The notes under the pieces: model-generated
Databases searched by the model: none
What the model saw: the letters and a program-made list of their open reading frames with translations, nothing else
What the model was told of the DNA's origin: nothing
Made by a program: the position numbers and the translations under genes
From: Bryum argenteum
Lineage: Eukaryota > Streptophyta > Bryopsida > Bryales > Bryaceae
Direction: 5' to 3'
DNA: 64,000 bases
Assembly: GCA_037043015.1 (NCBI GenBank)
Contig: CM073324.1
Span: 10,065,013-10,129,012, forward strand
In this document: positions 34,475 through 46,904 of the stretch, piece by piece
Layout: each line of letters opens with the position of its first letter
Numbering within the stretch: the stretch's first letter is position 1

Positions 34475-34494
34475 AAAGTCTGTAAAGTCTTTGT

Positions 34495-36150
34495 CTTAGG
34501 GCCGGTTTACACTACGGTGGAGAAGGCCTCCGGTCGGTCAAGAATGCTTGGCCAAGACATGGTTATATAAAGCAAGTGGTGAATGTGCCGGAGAAGAATT
34601 AAAGGCAATAAAATATTTTTTAAGGAGTCTTAACCGGTTGTAGTCTAAACACCTAAAGGAGAAGTTTCACCGGAGAAGTCCACCGGTGAAGAGAAGTTTA
34701 CCAAATGGTGAAAGTTAGCTATGATAAGAAAAACTACATGTACATTGTTTAAAAAAATTGATCAAGAATTGTGTTCATGAAAAATTGAAAAAAATAAATA
34801 AATAATAAAAAAATAAATAATATATATATATGTATGTATGTATGGCAATTTGATTCAACTTTTTTTCAATCGTGCCGTAAATAACAAGTTTTTGATACAT
34901 CATTACTTTCAAATACTAAGATGACATCACATGGTAATATTGTGTTCAAGTTTATACAATTTTTAAAAAAAAGTTTACCAAAAAAATTGTCAATTTTAAA
35001 CTTGTGTAGGAAACAAATGTTTTTTGGGATGTTAACTGTTAAATGGTTTGACTCATTTGTAGCAAAAAGAACACATTCTCAAAAAAAGCGTCCTAAATGA
35101 GAAAAGAATTTAAGTTTCTCAAATATCAACCGTACAATTTTGTAGTAGAAATATTGTACATCATGTAAGTAAGTTTTTTAGTCATGAGGCCTCATATATT
35201 GAAAGCTCATAATGTATTAAAAAGAATCCATGAGAAAATTTTGTTTGCGGAAATGAATTGACAATGGTGAAAATTGCTCTAAAAATTTACAAAGGAAAAA
35301 ATGTTCACAAATAGGCCCCTTGCACAAAAATGAATGTTGTAACTTCCTTACATCTTGGATATTATTAAGGTTTCTATTATTTAAAATAGATCGAAATTGG
35401 TCTCAACAAAAACATTAGAATCCAAGAGTGGACTAGATAAAAACTTTGCCTCAAAAACCATAAAACTATTATGAACGAAACAGAATCCTATCAATTAGAA
35501 ATTCAACTGCATATTGGTAATTTATTATAAACTTTCAATTATCCATTACAAAACCATAAGGTGAAGTGAACTTTACATTTTAAATGAAACTCATTCTTTC
35601 TACAAACAAGAACATACATTCAATTAGGAATGTATGAAGAATTTTTAAAAATAATTTACTAATTTCACTTATATTTTAAATAAATAAAATTCACAAAGAT
35701 AGAGATGAAAAAAAATGATCATGTACTCATTAAATGATTCAACATTATCTGTACAACAAAGTACAAGTTCAACAGTAAAACGATTTTTTTGCTGCAGTAT
35801 CAAAGCTATTATTTAACATGAAACAACAGTAGTTTAGAAACTTTTGCACTGTTTACCCCGGCCCTTTATTGTTCTCGAACATTCCAAAAGCAACGAATTG
35901 CAGATCTAGCAACACCACTCCAAAAATAAGAAGGAGAGGAAGAATCAAATAAGCACCTCCAATTAGTTGTTGACTTCCCTGTAAAATTCCCTTTTTCCGG
36001 GATAGAAAGTTAAAGTAACAGCAGGGGGGGGGGAGAATGTCATCATAATATCAAAGTTTCTAGAACAATATATTTTCCATGTGCACCCTGCCCAAGGACA
36101 ACATTCTAAAAACGAAACACGTTCAACCTGGTCATTAATGAAAGAACGCT
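34495..36150. other. Intergenic DNA with a family B fragment
   Basis: It begins with GGGCCGGTTTACACTACGG, a MITE-like start whose partner end I did not find. From 35,010 to about 35,480 it matches family B (6994-7971) in the same orientation. The rest is AT-rich with no gene. A CAG-type triplet run lies just beyond, at about 36,218-36,241. Confidence 0.45.
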
Positions 36151-36904
36151 CGAGCTATACAATTAAAGAATGTGGCTACCACCTAACTCTCATCATGACG
36201 TCCACAAGTAGGCCTGCAGCAGCAGTAGCAGCAGCAGCAGCGGAAGAATTGAAATTGCAGAAGAATCATGATGATTTTGCTTGCACTGTTCACATGGGAA
36301 GCGGACAAATTCCCTTCCTGGTAAATCCCTTCCTCGCAAGCGGACAAATTGTTCGGGAGATTCGAGAGAGGCTTCCCCACTAAGCTTAGAAAAAGTGAGT
36401 TTGTTTATTCACCTCCCCAGATTTATATGGTACTGCAATGGTCACCTGCCATTATTCTGTTGTTGTACAAGCCAATTCCTTACAATGAGTGGGTGGGTGT
36501 GGTCTAAATTGGAGCAGGTCCCATTAGTAATCTGAGAGTACAGTGCCATGTACTCTCGTCGAACATTACAGGGTGTCATCATTTTAGAAAATTCGAAAGT
36601 GCACTATTGTAGTAACATTCCTGCTGAAAACTGAGCCAATACTGAGCACCTTACTTTACTATATATAAACTCGCCTAATAAACACTTGATGTCAGTGGTC
36701 CTATTTATGGAGGTAAAAAGGCTGCGGGAAGAGTACAAGATTATCTCCTTAAAAAGATCAAGCAGCATCATCATCCAAAGTGATAGTAAGATGAAAAACG
36801 ATATCGAGCCTCCACAGAAAGGACCCAGTATTTCTCTGACCTTAACTACTTGCGTAATTAGAAGTAGTGTTGGGCACTTAACTCCTACACTAAAAATTAT
36901 AGGC

Positions 36905-37430
36905 TACATTAAAAATTATATTCAGTGTAAAACTGGTGAGCACAATTAGTAGATTCTTTGATCAAAAGTAAAAAGTTAAAGCGGTTATGTCAGTTATGGT
37001 AAGGTGTCCTATAATGGCGCAATTTTCAGCACAGAAAATCTAGAGGAATGTTGCCAGTGCAAGCAATTTTTGTGCATGTGGAAAATTAGTAGAAAACTAG
37101 AGCAAGTGGAATCATCATTTTTCGACTCTTCTACAGTAAGTAATGAATTTCTAAAGATGGAAATATAGGTGTTCCTAAAATGGTGCCCTAAAGTGACGCC
37201 CTATAATCTTTGCAGTGTGTACATGGTACTGTTGTATGGAGAAGCTATTATGTACGTGACAGTGAAGATTACTAGGGCTCCATTTTCGGCACTGCGCCAT
37301 TTTGGGCTGCTCAACCATAGTGCAAAGATGGAACAAACTTGTGAGCACAATGAGTAACTTAATGAGTAAATTCTTTGACCGAAAGTAAAAAGTTATAGCG
37401 GTTATGTCAGATAGTGCAAACAACTCTGAA
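36905..37430 (+). repeat. Diverged direct duplication downstream of the ARF gene
   Basis: TGAGCACAATTAGTAGATTC with AAAGTTAAAGCGGTTATGTC (about 36,938-36,990) recurs as TGAGCACAATGAGTAA with AAAGTTATAGCGGTTATGTC (about 37,342-37,408). The preceding TAAAATGG/TATAATGG phrases are also shared. Non-coding. Confidence 0.5.
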
Positions 37431-37500
37431 CATAATGAGTTAGTGCAAACAACTCTGAACATAATGAGTTAGTGCAAACAACTCTAAACATAATGTATTT
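37415..37500 (+). repeat. 29-bp tandem repeat, three copies
   Basis: AGTGCAAACAACTCTGAACA followed by TAATGAGTT is repeated three times, the last with small changes. Confidence 0.85.
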
Positions 37501-37905
37501 TAAGCAGGTTCATGATGTATTTTTCAATACCTAAAACAGGGAAAAAACAAAAAACAAAAAAAACACGATATCATTCCTGAAAGAAAACGGAGTCACAAAA
37601 GCACCAAGCACTAAAGGATGCACATGAGTTACGTGTTTTCATCTCTCGTACAGGCTCTAAATAAGTCTGTTTCCTGCCGCTGTATACAATCCTATGTATG
37701 TAATGTAAGTAAGATATTATCATTGTTTGCCTGTACAAGAGGCTGTCCAAAATTTCTCCCTAATGACGAGGAGACGCGCCTCTGTCCTTTGCCACCACCA
37801 CCACCACTTGTCCAACTGTCAGGGGCTGCGATCAAAATCTCAATAAAAAAAAAAGGGAGAAAAAGACAGTATGCACACTTGAGAACCATCTGCCTTTTTC
37901 GTTGA

Positions 37906-40900
37906 TCAGCCACTTAGAATTCCTGAAGAGTGCCATTCATCCTCGTCTTCACTGCTGCTTGTGGGGAGTTTTCCTGATACGTTTGCAGCATCCTGTGGGG
38001 ACAGGATCTGCAGACTTCGAACGCAACTGCAAAACTCCCTGACAGACGATAGCAACGGTTAGAGGCACGATCGTGAGACTGCGACCAACGTCATGGCTAG
38101 AAAAGTCATAATCGTGTTGAAAAGATATTCACAAGAAAGCTAATCTAGTAAAGATACTTACTCCCAAGGATCGTCTCCTACGAGTAGGACGTCATTCTCA
38201 TGGTCAGTGTAGACCAGCTGCCAACCCTTGGTGGTATCATCCAGTAAACCTTCGAGGTTGAAGAGAGACGCTAGCGTGCGACGTAGACCATGGTAGCTTT
38301 CACACTTTTTAAGATCAATCGTACGCCCGAATTTTCCCTTTTGACATACCTGCATGTTATCGTATCATGCATCAGAGAATGATGACTGGTTTGTTTCGTG
38401 GTGGATGACTGGAAAGTAGTATAGTTGGACAAGATTAGATTGTTTATCTCACCTTCGTGCCGCTACGCACAGGGGCAGGAGGCATCGAGTAAGTTCCAGT
38501 TGCAACCTTGCTCACTTGTTGATCGACAGAAAGAGGAGAAGAGAGATCAGTAGCTGGCCAAGGGCCTGACTCTTCTGAGTCATCACAATGAGAAGGCGCT
38601 GATGAAACTGGGAGAGAGACCGCCTTGTCAGCCAGATTGAAGCCAAAAAGCTTGCAAGGATGGTCCACTGGCGGAGGAGTAACCTTGTCCTGCTCAGAAT
38701 TCTTCCACAAGGTCCGTGGCTGAGCAGGTGGCTCATTGTTAAGCGAGGTGGTAGGCAAGATGATTTTCCCGGATCCTGGTGCGGAAGTTACAACATCTCC
38801 CAATTTGGAACTGGTGAGCCAACTCGGGAGTGTCTTCGAACAACGCTCAGGCTCACGGACAGGAAAAGAAGGAGCAGCAGGAATCTGAAGGTTGGGCGAG
38901 CTTCCGAACGCTGCTGCTGCCCAAGTCACATTCGACACAGCACTATTGCTGTTGTTGGAAGCTTGCTCTAAGTTAACAGGTTTGACGGAAAGCTGGAGCT
39001 CCGTCGTATCGGCTGGCAGAGAAGCTGCTGCTGCTGCTGCAAATGGGGGCGCAGACAACATCTGATACGAAGCAGCAGCAGCTGGCATGACGTACGACGA
39101 GACGTCTGCAAGAGGGTACCAGCTCTGCGGTCCCGTCCTAGGCGGCGGCTCCTGCTTCACGGCCCATGAGGATGTCCGGGACGATTGAGTGTCGCCGTCG
39201 TCGTCGTCTCCCATGCATGCCTCATTCCGAGGGTCATGACCATGGAGAAACCTCGCCAGTTTGTTCGACTGGAAAGGGTCTAGAACACTTTGACTGGTTC
39301 CTGCACATCCACAGAGGCACCAATTTCAGCACCAATTGCTCGTAAACGCAAGAGCAGGTACGTAAAATAATTGAGAATAGTAGAGTGGAGAGGAGTAAGT
39401 ACCCATGGGATACAAGTCTGTCACAGGGGTAGGTGGTCGGCGTTTTTGCCTCGGTCCCACAGAGGGTGCGGGCAAGGTGGTGATCGGCACAAAGGGCTCG
39501 ATCTCCCACGGTGATACCCTTTCGTGCCTTTCACTAGCTACAGATTCGTCCCATTCCACTTTCATGGACCTCCACGATGAGTTCGGCCATTTCAGTGGGT
39601 CAGCATCTCCAATCTCTACAATAGTCCCTGAAAACCTGAACAAATCCACAACACACCAGTCAATTCCCAATCCCACAGGTGGAGAATTGAACACACAAAC
39701 ATTCATTGGTAGGACAGTCATACCTCCGCTCTGTAGACTCATCCGATTCGAACTTCATTTTGAATCGAGAACCAACTGTGAGGTTGTTATCCTCCGTCTT
39801 CAAATACTTGTGATACGGGATCACAAACTCGGATGGACTCGTCCTGCACGCAGTTCCACAATGCGAGTTGGCGAAAAGCGAGATGATGCTAAGGGTAAAA
39901 GTTATGACCCGTTACTTTGCATGATGAATATGAACATGTGAAAACCAACCTGGGATTGTATATGACACTGAATCGTAACATTTCCTTGGCGGCATGCGAT
40001 GCTGCCGCCAAGACACCAAGATGCAGGTTTACACACGAGAAGTAAGTCGAACGTGCTAGTGGCTGTTGTTTGCATGCTCTCCTTACTCCGACTCTGAGTT
40101 GGCCATTTTCTCCGCTGAATTACAGAATACCTCAGTGAGAACCAATTGTCACCATAAATCATCGTCTGTGAGCGACCTAAAAGAAGTGAATTCCAACCTA
40201 TTCCGACCACAGTTCTACATGTGCGAAGACTTCAATGGCATCAATGTAGGAATGAAGTTCGAGCTCTCACCGGAGGAATATTACTGTGTCCCCCGCAACG
40301 AGCCTCTTCTGACTGACAAAAACACTCCAACCTGTTGTCAGAAGGTGCCTGCGTGGATGACCTGTACAGGCCAAAACCAGACAAATAAATACAATTGCTG
40401 CAGAATCCTCTCACAACACTGGAGTACTAGCAAATTTAATACTCCAGAATATCAAATGGATGACACGAAATCAAGGCAGACAGTAATGGTCTCATACCTC
40501 GATAAATATGCCGGAAGTTCCACTCTTTCCCATGAAGATCCTTCGCCACGAGCTCTTGACATGGAGGATTCATGTTGTGGTCCTAAATCAGAAGCAAATC
40601 GACGTACTTGTCAGAATGCGCATCCAAAATCGAATAAAATCAAAGAATTTTATTACACTCCAGGTAGCCTTACACAACACGAGTCTAGCTTACTAGCGTC
40701 AATACGTCATCGAGAATTGGCCACTCACAAGTAGAGGCAGACAATCTTCAGCAGCTCGTCGGGGAACTGAGAAACCTCCATGAGTGCTCGTGTCACTCGC
40801 TGTCAACGTTTTACAGAAGCTCCGGACGTTGGTCTGCTTCGTCGGCGGTGGAGCTTCTCTCATCTCTTTTGTAACTTGACCCTGCTATGCGATTGCACGA

Positions 40901-41553
40901 AACCCATTCAAGAAGCTGTCCTAGAGATTCATTTGCGTATCACACATTCACAGGGCCAACGGCGAAATAGGCATGAGTCTGTACAAACCTCTAATTGCGG
41001 GGTGAGATCCATCTGTGCGAAGACCTCATCCGTTTGAGCATCTGCCTGCACAATCACAAGGCATGAAGAATCAGTATCTCGTAGTAGCCCTTCCGTTCTA
41101 ACAGAAGCGCATGTATACCAGCCAGTGCAGACAATGGCATCCAAGTGAAGAAGACATGTACTTACTTGCAGCTCAATTCGGTTTATCGTGCAAAGCAAGT
41201 GAGAGGGTAACGTAAACTCTTTGGATGCTTGAAATACATCATGTGCTCCTGCGGAATCTGGTGTACATGCAACTACCTGTCGAAGACAGACAGATTCCAG
41301 TTCGTCAGTACTCGGATGCGGTAATTGAAAAAACGAAGATTAGAAGCAAAAAAATGAATGAACACGATAAGCGAGAACCAAGACACATGCATACCTGTTC
41401 GATGTGTCCTTGTGGCCAGTACATCACAAGGCTGTCTACAGGCGGAAGAGACGTCAGAGGTCCCGCACATGCATGCCATAGCTCGTAGTCTAGCTCATCC
41501 ATTTTCGAAAGCCCTCCATCTGAGTCTCCCATACCACCCGGGCCGTAGTACAT
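37906..41553 (-). CDS. ARF: Auxin response factor (ARF), 12 exons, probably class B
   Basis: ARFs are nuclear factors that bind TGTC-type auxin response elements and repress or activate auxin genes. Exons placed by hand, all GT-AG: 41553-41395, 41276-41166, 41045-40989, 40881-40729, 40582-40498, 40361-40271, 40114-39950, 39843-39724, 39635-39403, 39300-38453, 38349-38162, 38038-37906; total 2343 nt, 780 residues, stop TGA. N-terminus [10 protein letters not shown] and [10 protein letters not shown]3 domain ~129-231 ([39 protein letters not shown]); ARF domain ~245-362 ([33 protein letters not shown]); Ser/Pro/Ala-rich middle with poly-Ala runs; KLFGF at ~608-612, like the R/KLFGV repression motif; PB1 ~675-745 with basic GRTIDL and acidic [19 protein letters not shown]. 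The start is the first ATG after an in-frame TAA. No Q-rich middle, so a class-B repressor is more likely than class A. I saw no miR160 or tasiARF site by eye. Confidence 0.92.
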
Positions 41554-43260
41554 CTTGGCGTGCCGTACTAATCCTTTCAAAAAGCCTGGTCTACAACGCG
41601 CTTATTGCCAAACGCACATCCCTCGACTAAGTCCAACAGATCATCGTTCCTTCTAACCGCTGGCTGCTCTGCGAGCTTCTTTCGTTCCCTTCCCTGCAAT
41701 CAACAACACACCACCACACGCTCTCAATACCCTCACATTGCACCGCACCCCCGTTGACGGCGCTAATTCGGTCACGCGTCAAAGACTCGCTGATCGCAAC
41801 GGTACGCGTGATCTAGTTGGAAACTCCGCAACCACACTACACGATACCCGAGATTCATAAACGAAGAGAGCTCAACACACTTCCAAGATGACCCACTACA
41901 ATGTAGCCCAACGACTCGAAAATTGAGCCCCCCCCGCGTACGAGCAAGGTGGCTCATCTGTCTTCCGAAGCTAGCGAAGAAGCACGCTAGCTAATTCCTC
42001 CTGCCCTAAGAACCTGATGCCGTCAAAACGAACTAGCTCGTCCAAGAAAAGGAAATCGTAGGACTGGCGTGACAGACGCTTGCATGCAGGCGGCTCCGAG
42101 ATCAAGAAGAAGCTGAACCGTGACGGTACCTTGTCGATCACGGGAAGCAAACTAAACACGAGAGCGAGCAGGTGGGCTAGCTACTGAACATACAGTTCTC
42201 GTTGACGCGAACACATTGGCTGGCTGCAAGCAACTCTCGAGGAACGAGCTCAAGAAAACTGCAGAGCTCGAACTGGTGATGAAGACAGACCCACAGACAA
42301 ACAAACAACGTCGTGCGTAGAGGTAAGAGCTACAAAACGACGACAACGAAGAAGGCGAGTGTGGGCGCGCACTCACTCACTCGTCACGCAACGCGTGCAG
42401 TGGGCAAAGCAAAGCTAAGCTGGGGTGGGGGTGGTGTCCTAAAGGAGCTTCTGACGAAAGGGGAAGGGGAGCTGTAATCAACACCCACCTGATTGCGGAC
42501 GGAGGAGGATTGGGGTGTGCTCACAACTGTGCTTCCTCTATCCCAACAACGTTGTCAACAATCAATCGATCAACGCAGGACGAAAGGCGCGGTTTCTGTC
42601 GCTCGCTTGCCTTCATGCCCTGTGCCTCAGGCAGGGGCAAGGAAGAAGCTGCCGTCTGCTCGTAGATCGCGGGCCGGGGTGGGGTGGGGACCCGGGGCGG
42701 ACCCGGACCCGGAGCGGGCAGGGGCGGGGCGAACATTCGATGCCTGCCCAGGGCGGACAGGGGGAATTCCCACCTTTTTACTTTTTCACCACCGCCAGAG
42801 GGCATTAGATGCTGTGGCGAGGCTCGGAGGCAGGCCCGGGCATGCAGGGGGGGCAGGATCGGCAGGATCGGGGGGTGGCAGGGAAATATTATTTGCTGGT
42901 GGATCTGGGGGGAGATAGAGTAGAGCCGAAATGCGCAGGATTGGGGCCTGGTGGGGGGGGGGTCTTGGAAAGTGCAGCGGCGGACATGTATGTTTGTCCT
43001 GCCTGTGGAGGGGTTTGATCCTCCATTATAATTCCCACTAATAAGTGAGCGCCACCGCTGGGACAGGTGGGACTGCCCTGGGGGACAATTCTCCTTCCGG
43101 TACTGGCCACCCCCCCGGGAGCCATTTATAACCTGGATTTTATTTGTTTCCCCAACCCTAATCGATGGCTTTCCGTTCCCTTCCTCATCATGACCACCTC
43201 CCACCCAGCCCCCCTTTTTTTTTTCTTTTTTCTTTACCCAATCCATGTGATACAATCATG
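41554..43260 (-). promoter_or_regulatory. ARF 5' leader and promoter region
   Basis: The 1.7 kb upstream of the ARF start is much less AT-rich than the rest of the window, as expected for a plant ARF leader and promoter. The first 900 bases contain several short upstream ORFs on the sense strand, for example one of 74 codons at 42,376-42,152. Between about 42,660 and 42,970 the plus strand has many G runs (GGGCCGGGGTGGGGTGGGG; TGGTGGGGGGGGGTC), which could form quadruplexes. The 244-codon frame at 43,255-42,521 is Pro-rich low-complexity sequence and I do not call it a gene. The transcription start is not determinable here. Confidence 0.5.
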
Positions 43261-44340
43261 AATTAACTTAAAGTAGCATAGCTATTTGGCTAGGGAGTTT
43301 CTTGTGTGTTTTTTTTTTTTTTTTACTTTTACTACGCTTTCTCGTGCAACTTAGCTAAATGTCATACCAACACTTCCTATAGTGGCAATCCATTGTACAA
43401 TTATCCTAAAAAGTACCGGTAAGGTAAGCGTGTCAGTCCATAGTCTTCCTATATCCCCAACCATGGAGGCCCCGTCATGGCTATGACTCTCAGCCTCCGG
43501 CCCAACCTCCAAAGTCTCAATGCACCTAAGGCAGCTAGTCCACCTGCTCCACGCTGCCTCCGCCCTACACAACAACTCTATGTTGCAACCTCCAATCGCT
43601 AGACTCGCTCCACGGCTACTACGGTAGCCATTTCTGAGCCTCCTACCTCTCCAAGCCTCCCTACCGGCGCGCTCCCATTGATCTTGCATTTTGGGGACTT
43701 CCGTGAGAGTATAAACAATAGTATGGGCAAAATACCAAGCTAACTTGGCTTTGAGAGAATCTAAAATCTATGCTTAATGATATCTCGTTTACCACAAGCA
43801 TAACATGTGCAATTTTAATCACTTCGAGGGAACATTTAGTTCCTCCAAGAAAATTGACAGCTATCCAAAAATTGACAGCTACGGCTTTGTGGTAAACACA
43901 CGACATAAAGGTTTTGCGGTAAATAGATGGCATGAAACCAGCCTCTTTATGTACTTTAGATTTTTCCCACGCCTCCTTCCACTTGGACTTGAAGGTGGGT
44001 GACAAAAAATTCACTCAACTTAACCACAATAAACCTCTTAAGTTTGTCTCAAGGGTTCCTTAGAAATCTTCCTTTCTTAGCTTTATAATCAAAGAAAATA
44101 CAATAGTTGTCCTAAATCCACTTCTCATGGTCAAACCGCAAAATCTCCGAGATCCCCGCATACCAACGCCGCGTAAGCTCATTCTTGACTTTGTTGGTCG
44201 ATAGTTTCAATCACCTCAACTCTTCTAAGCCTACCATAGATAGTAGTCTCCCCGTCCAACGTTTGGAGCAAACCCCTACTACCAACCATAAATCTAGAGA
44301 ACTTGTTAAGAAACTCAATACCGTAGGCCTCCGAGATGGT
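43261..44340. other. Intergenic DNA, no gene recognised
   Basis: It contains T runs and a stretch (43,400-44,000) with protein-like frames on the minus strand, perhaps from a decayed element. None has a recognisable motif. Confidence 0.4.
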
Positions 44341-44374
44341 TAACCCCCCTCCCTTTCAATTCCCCACTCTTGCC

Positions 44375-44640
44375 CTTTGCCCACCCTTGAACGCTTCTCT
44401 TTTCTCCATGGTTGGAATTTCCTATTCCTTTTCCCTATGGTTGGCTTTCCTTCTCTATTTCTTTTTCTTATTATTCTTTTTCTATTCCCTATGATTGGGT
44501 GTTTCTTTTCTCTTCCCAGGGGTGGGTTGTCTTTCTTTTTCTTTTTCCCATGGATGGGTTGCCTTTCTTTTTCTTTTTCTTTTTCTTTGTCCTATGGTTG
44601 GGTTTTTTTCTTTCCATTGTGGTTGGGGTTGGACAGGAGA
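44375..44640 (+). repeat. Pyrimidine-rich minisatellite
   Basis: Irregular repeats of TTTCTTTTCCCTATGGTTGG, with GATGGGTTGCC variants, run for about 260 bases. All frames remain open because of composition, giving Phe-rich strings that I reject as proteins. Confidence 0.65.
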
Positions 44641-44902
44641 ATTTGCTGGTGCTGGTCCTGCCTGTTGCCATGGGCAGGGCAGGCAGACAGACAGACTAGT
44701 AAGGTACTACTGTACCCTTCTCTCTAACTTCACTTGACCCTATGTAATGTGGTTTTTTTTGCTTCTTTCGGTTTTTTGTGTCCTTTGACCCGAGTCCTCT
44801 TTTGAGAGGTATACAAGTAAGTTAACTGGGCCGTTTGCATTGCGGAGGAAGATAGTGTGACAATTCGGCTCTCATGCAACATCATCTTCTGGGTTAACCC
44901 TT

Positions 44903-45131
44903 AACCCTTAAAGGTCCCTTGGGGATAGTATGTACGGTGGCGTATAATTGAGATTTGCTACCAACAAGAAACTCTATACTGTGATCTTAAAAGCTTAGTA
45001 GAACCGCATGGATTTATATGTCAACTTGTTCTTTGAACTCAAATCTATTGAAGGTGTGCACTCATTCCAATACAAACAAAATACGCTGTATTCTAGCAAC
45101 CAAAATATGGTTGTTCAGACCTTTAAGGGTT
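44903..45131. mobile_element. MITE, AACCCTTAAAGGTC ends, copy 1
   Basis: The inverted ends are AACCCTTAAAGGTC and GACCTTTAAGGGTT, about 229 bp apart, with TTAA at both edges. The interior is non-coding (GTATGTACGGTGGCGTATAA ... AAAGGTGTGCACTCATTCC). A directly adjacent copy follows. Confidence 0.75.
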
Positions 45132-45353
45132 AAAGGTCCCTTGGAGATAGTATGTACGGTGGCGTATAATTGAGATTTGCTACCAACAAGAAACTCTATA
45201 TTGTGATCTTAAAAGCTTAGTAGAACCGCATGGATTTATATGTCAACTTGTTCTTTGAACTCAAATCTATTAAAGGTGTGCACTCATTCCAATACAACCA
45301 AAATACACTGTATTCTAGCAACCAAAATATGGTTGTTCAGACCTTTAAGGGTT
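45132..45353. mobile_element. MITE, AACCCTTAAAGGTC ends, copy 2
   Basis: Nearly identical to the copy at 44,903-45,131 and joined head-to-tail to it, sharing a partly deleted boundary end (GGTTAAAGGTCCC). It keeps the right end GACCTTTAAGGGTT at 45,340-45,353. This looks like a local tandem duplication rather than two insertions. Confidence 0.75.
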
Positions 45354-46900
45354 AAAGCATGTCATGCATTTGCCATGTGTGCCAAAGCTCTAGAGAGCAT
45401 GGAAGGTGCCAGATGGTTCACCATTCCCTTTGTCTCCATCTACCCTGTCATCCCATTTGCATGATCCATTATACCCATCCCGACCCAAGAATGGAACCCT
45501 CTTACTACACTGTTCTCATTCTTCCTCCCTACAGTTTACCCACTGCTCATAACTCTTTTTTTATATTGGAAAAACGTTCTAAAGATGACTTGTCTAAATA
45601 CGTACTTGAGAAAAAGTGCTTGAAAACAAGAATATAGCCAAGGGACGTTGAAAGACAGAACGCGGAGATTTGGGACATATATCAACATATTGTTGGTCAG
45701 ATTCACATAAAACTCATTCTTTACACTATATACTATTTTATACTATGAAAGTTGAATTGTAGGCTTTCCTCATATGTTTCCTACAATACCATTCATGCTT
45801 CACATCCTCTTCTACGTTAGGAATTTTGCAGTAAAGGCAAGCATGAATTCGCCCAAATTTGTAGTATATCCGCATGTGTTCTCAAATTTGCCCCAAGTAC
45901 AATTAGATAGAAGAAGCTTTCAAAAATCACCGAAGCTTGGGTTACCTAGGGATGCATTTATTTGTTGTTAATTTTTTCCTAAACAATGTCTTTCACATGC
46001 CTTTCTTATTGACAAAAATGGCCTTTGACTTTAGGTTTCGACATACCCCCATGTGGAAACTCAAACTTTTATCTATGTGTGTCAATCATATGAGGATAAC
46101 ATGTACCCAACTTGCCTAGGAACAAGAGAACAATAGTTTGAAGACCCCCATGTCATGTCTACTTCAAAGATGGTTTTTTAGATACAAGAAATGCACCCAA
46201 CTTCAGAACCATGTGCAATATGTATTTTGAGCATGTTGTCTTGATAAGAATACATGCTTTAGAAGCAAAGCCTTTTCTTTTGTTACACATATGTTAAGAT
46301 GTAATAATTACAATTCGTTGGTATCATATACACTAGTACTATAAAAAATATAAAAACAATAGTACTTAAATGATAGTTGTCACAATAATGTGAATGAGTT
46401 GTCACACACTGTACAAATTGCAATGCCAAAACTTGCTAGCTACATCAGTTTTCATTTGTATGAGTTGTCTTTTAGGCCAAGTCACCATCTTCACCATGTT
46501 GCATGTGTGTTTTGTTGCTATCTTGGTACAGAGTTAGAAAATGATCCGCAAATTTCATAAACAATTGTCCATCATTCCGATTTCATTATATATAAGGAGG
46601 TGTCCTGCCGAGTAGCGTCAAAAATGGCATTTAGGAACCAAACTTGTGGTAGCCGTCCTCACAGGACATGGCCGGCTCTGTCAACTTGCGGTGCGGGTGT
46701 TACCCGCCCATATTGAGGTAGATTGTGGTGAATCGAACCAAGGTCACCTTGAAGATACATTGAATTTGAATATGGTTTCGCATGTGCAATATGTATTCAA
46801 ATTCCATACCAATTGCTATACAATGCAATGGTTTTGCTTGTGTCATGAAAGAAAGAGAAAAAGGAAATGACGTGCTTTTTAATCGCTTGAATGTCAAGAG
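45354..46900. other. Intergenic DNA, no gene recognised
   Basis: Short frames only. A tRNA B-box-like GGTTCGATTCA lies on the minus strand at about 46,727-46,737, but no matching A box or cloverleaf was found. Confidence 0.4.
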
Positions 46901-46904
46901 TAGT

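Larger units (their letters stand above)
29800..34485 (+). mobile_element. L1-like LINE retrotransposon, decayed
   Basis: A gag-like short ORF1 is followed by an endonuclease/reverse transcriptase ORF2 with a C-terminal zinc-knuckle part, in the order typical of plant L1-type LINEs. GC content is clearly higher than in the flanks. No poly-A tail or target duplication could be fixed, and the 5' end is uncertain. Confidence 0.75.

Noticed and set aside
40066-40734. 222-codon open frame on the plus strand
   Set aside because: It runs antisense across ARF exons 5-7 and most of exon 4 with their introns. The sense strand has conserved protein motifs and consistent splice sites, so this frame is coincidental.
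42521-43255. 244-codon open frame on the minus strand upstream of the ARF
   Set aside because: It is Pro- and Arg-rich low-complexity sequence in a GC-rich stretch with G/C runs. Frames on both strands are open there, and no domain is visible.
44377-44737. Phe/Leu-rich frames resembling membrane segments
   Set aside because: All come from a pyrimidine-rich minisatellite that is open in several frames at once.
46700-46897. Possible tRNA or SINE on the minus strand
   Set aside because: Only a B-box-like GGTTCGATTCA is present. No A box at the right distance, no cloverleaf and no tail were found.
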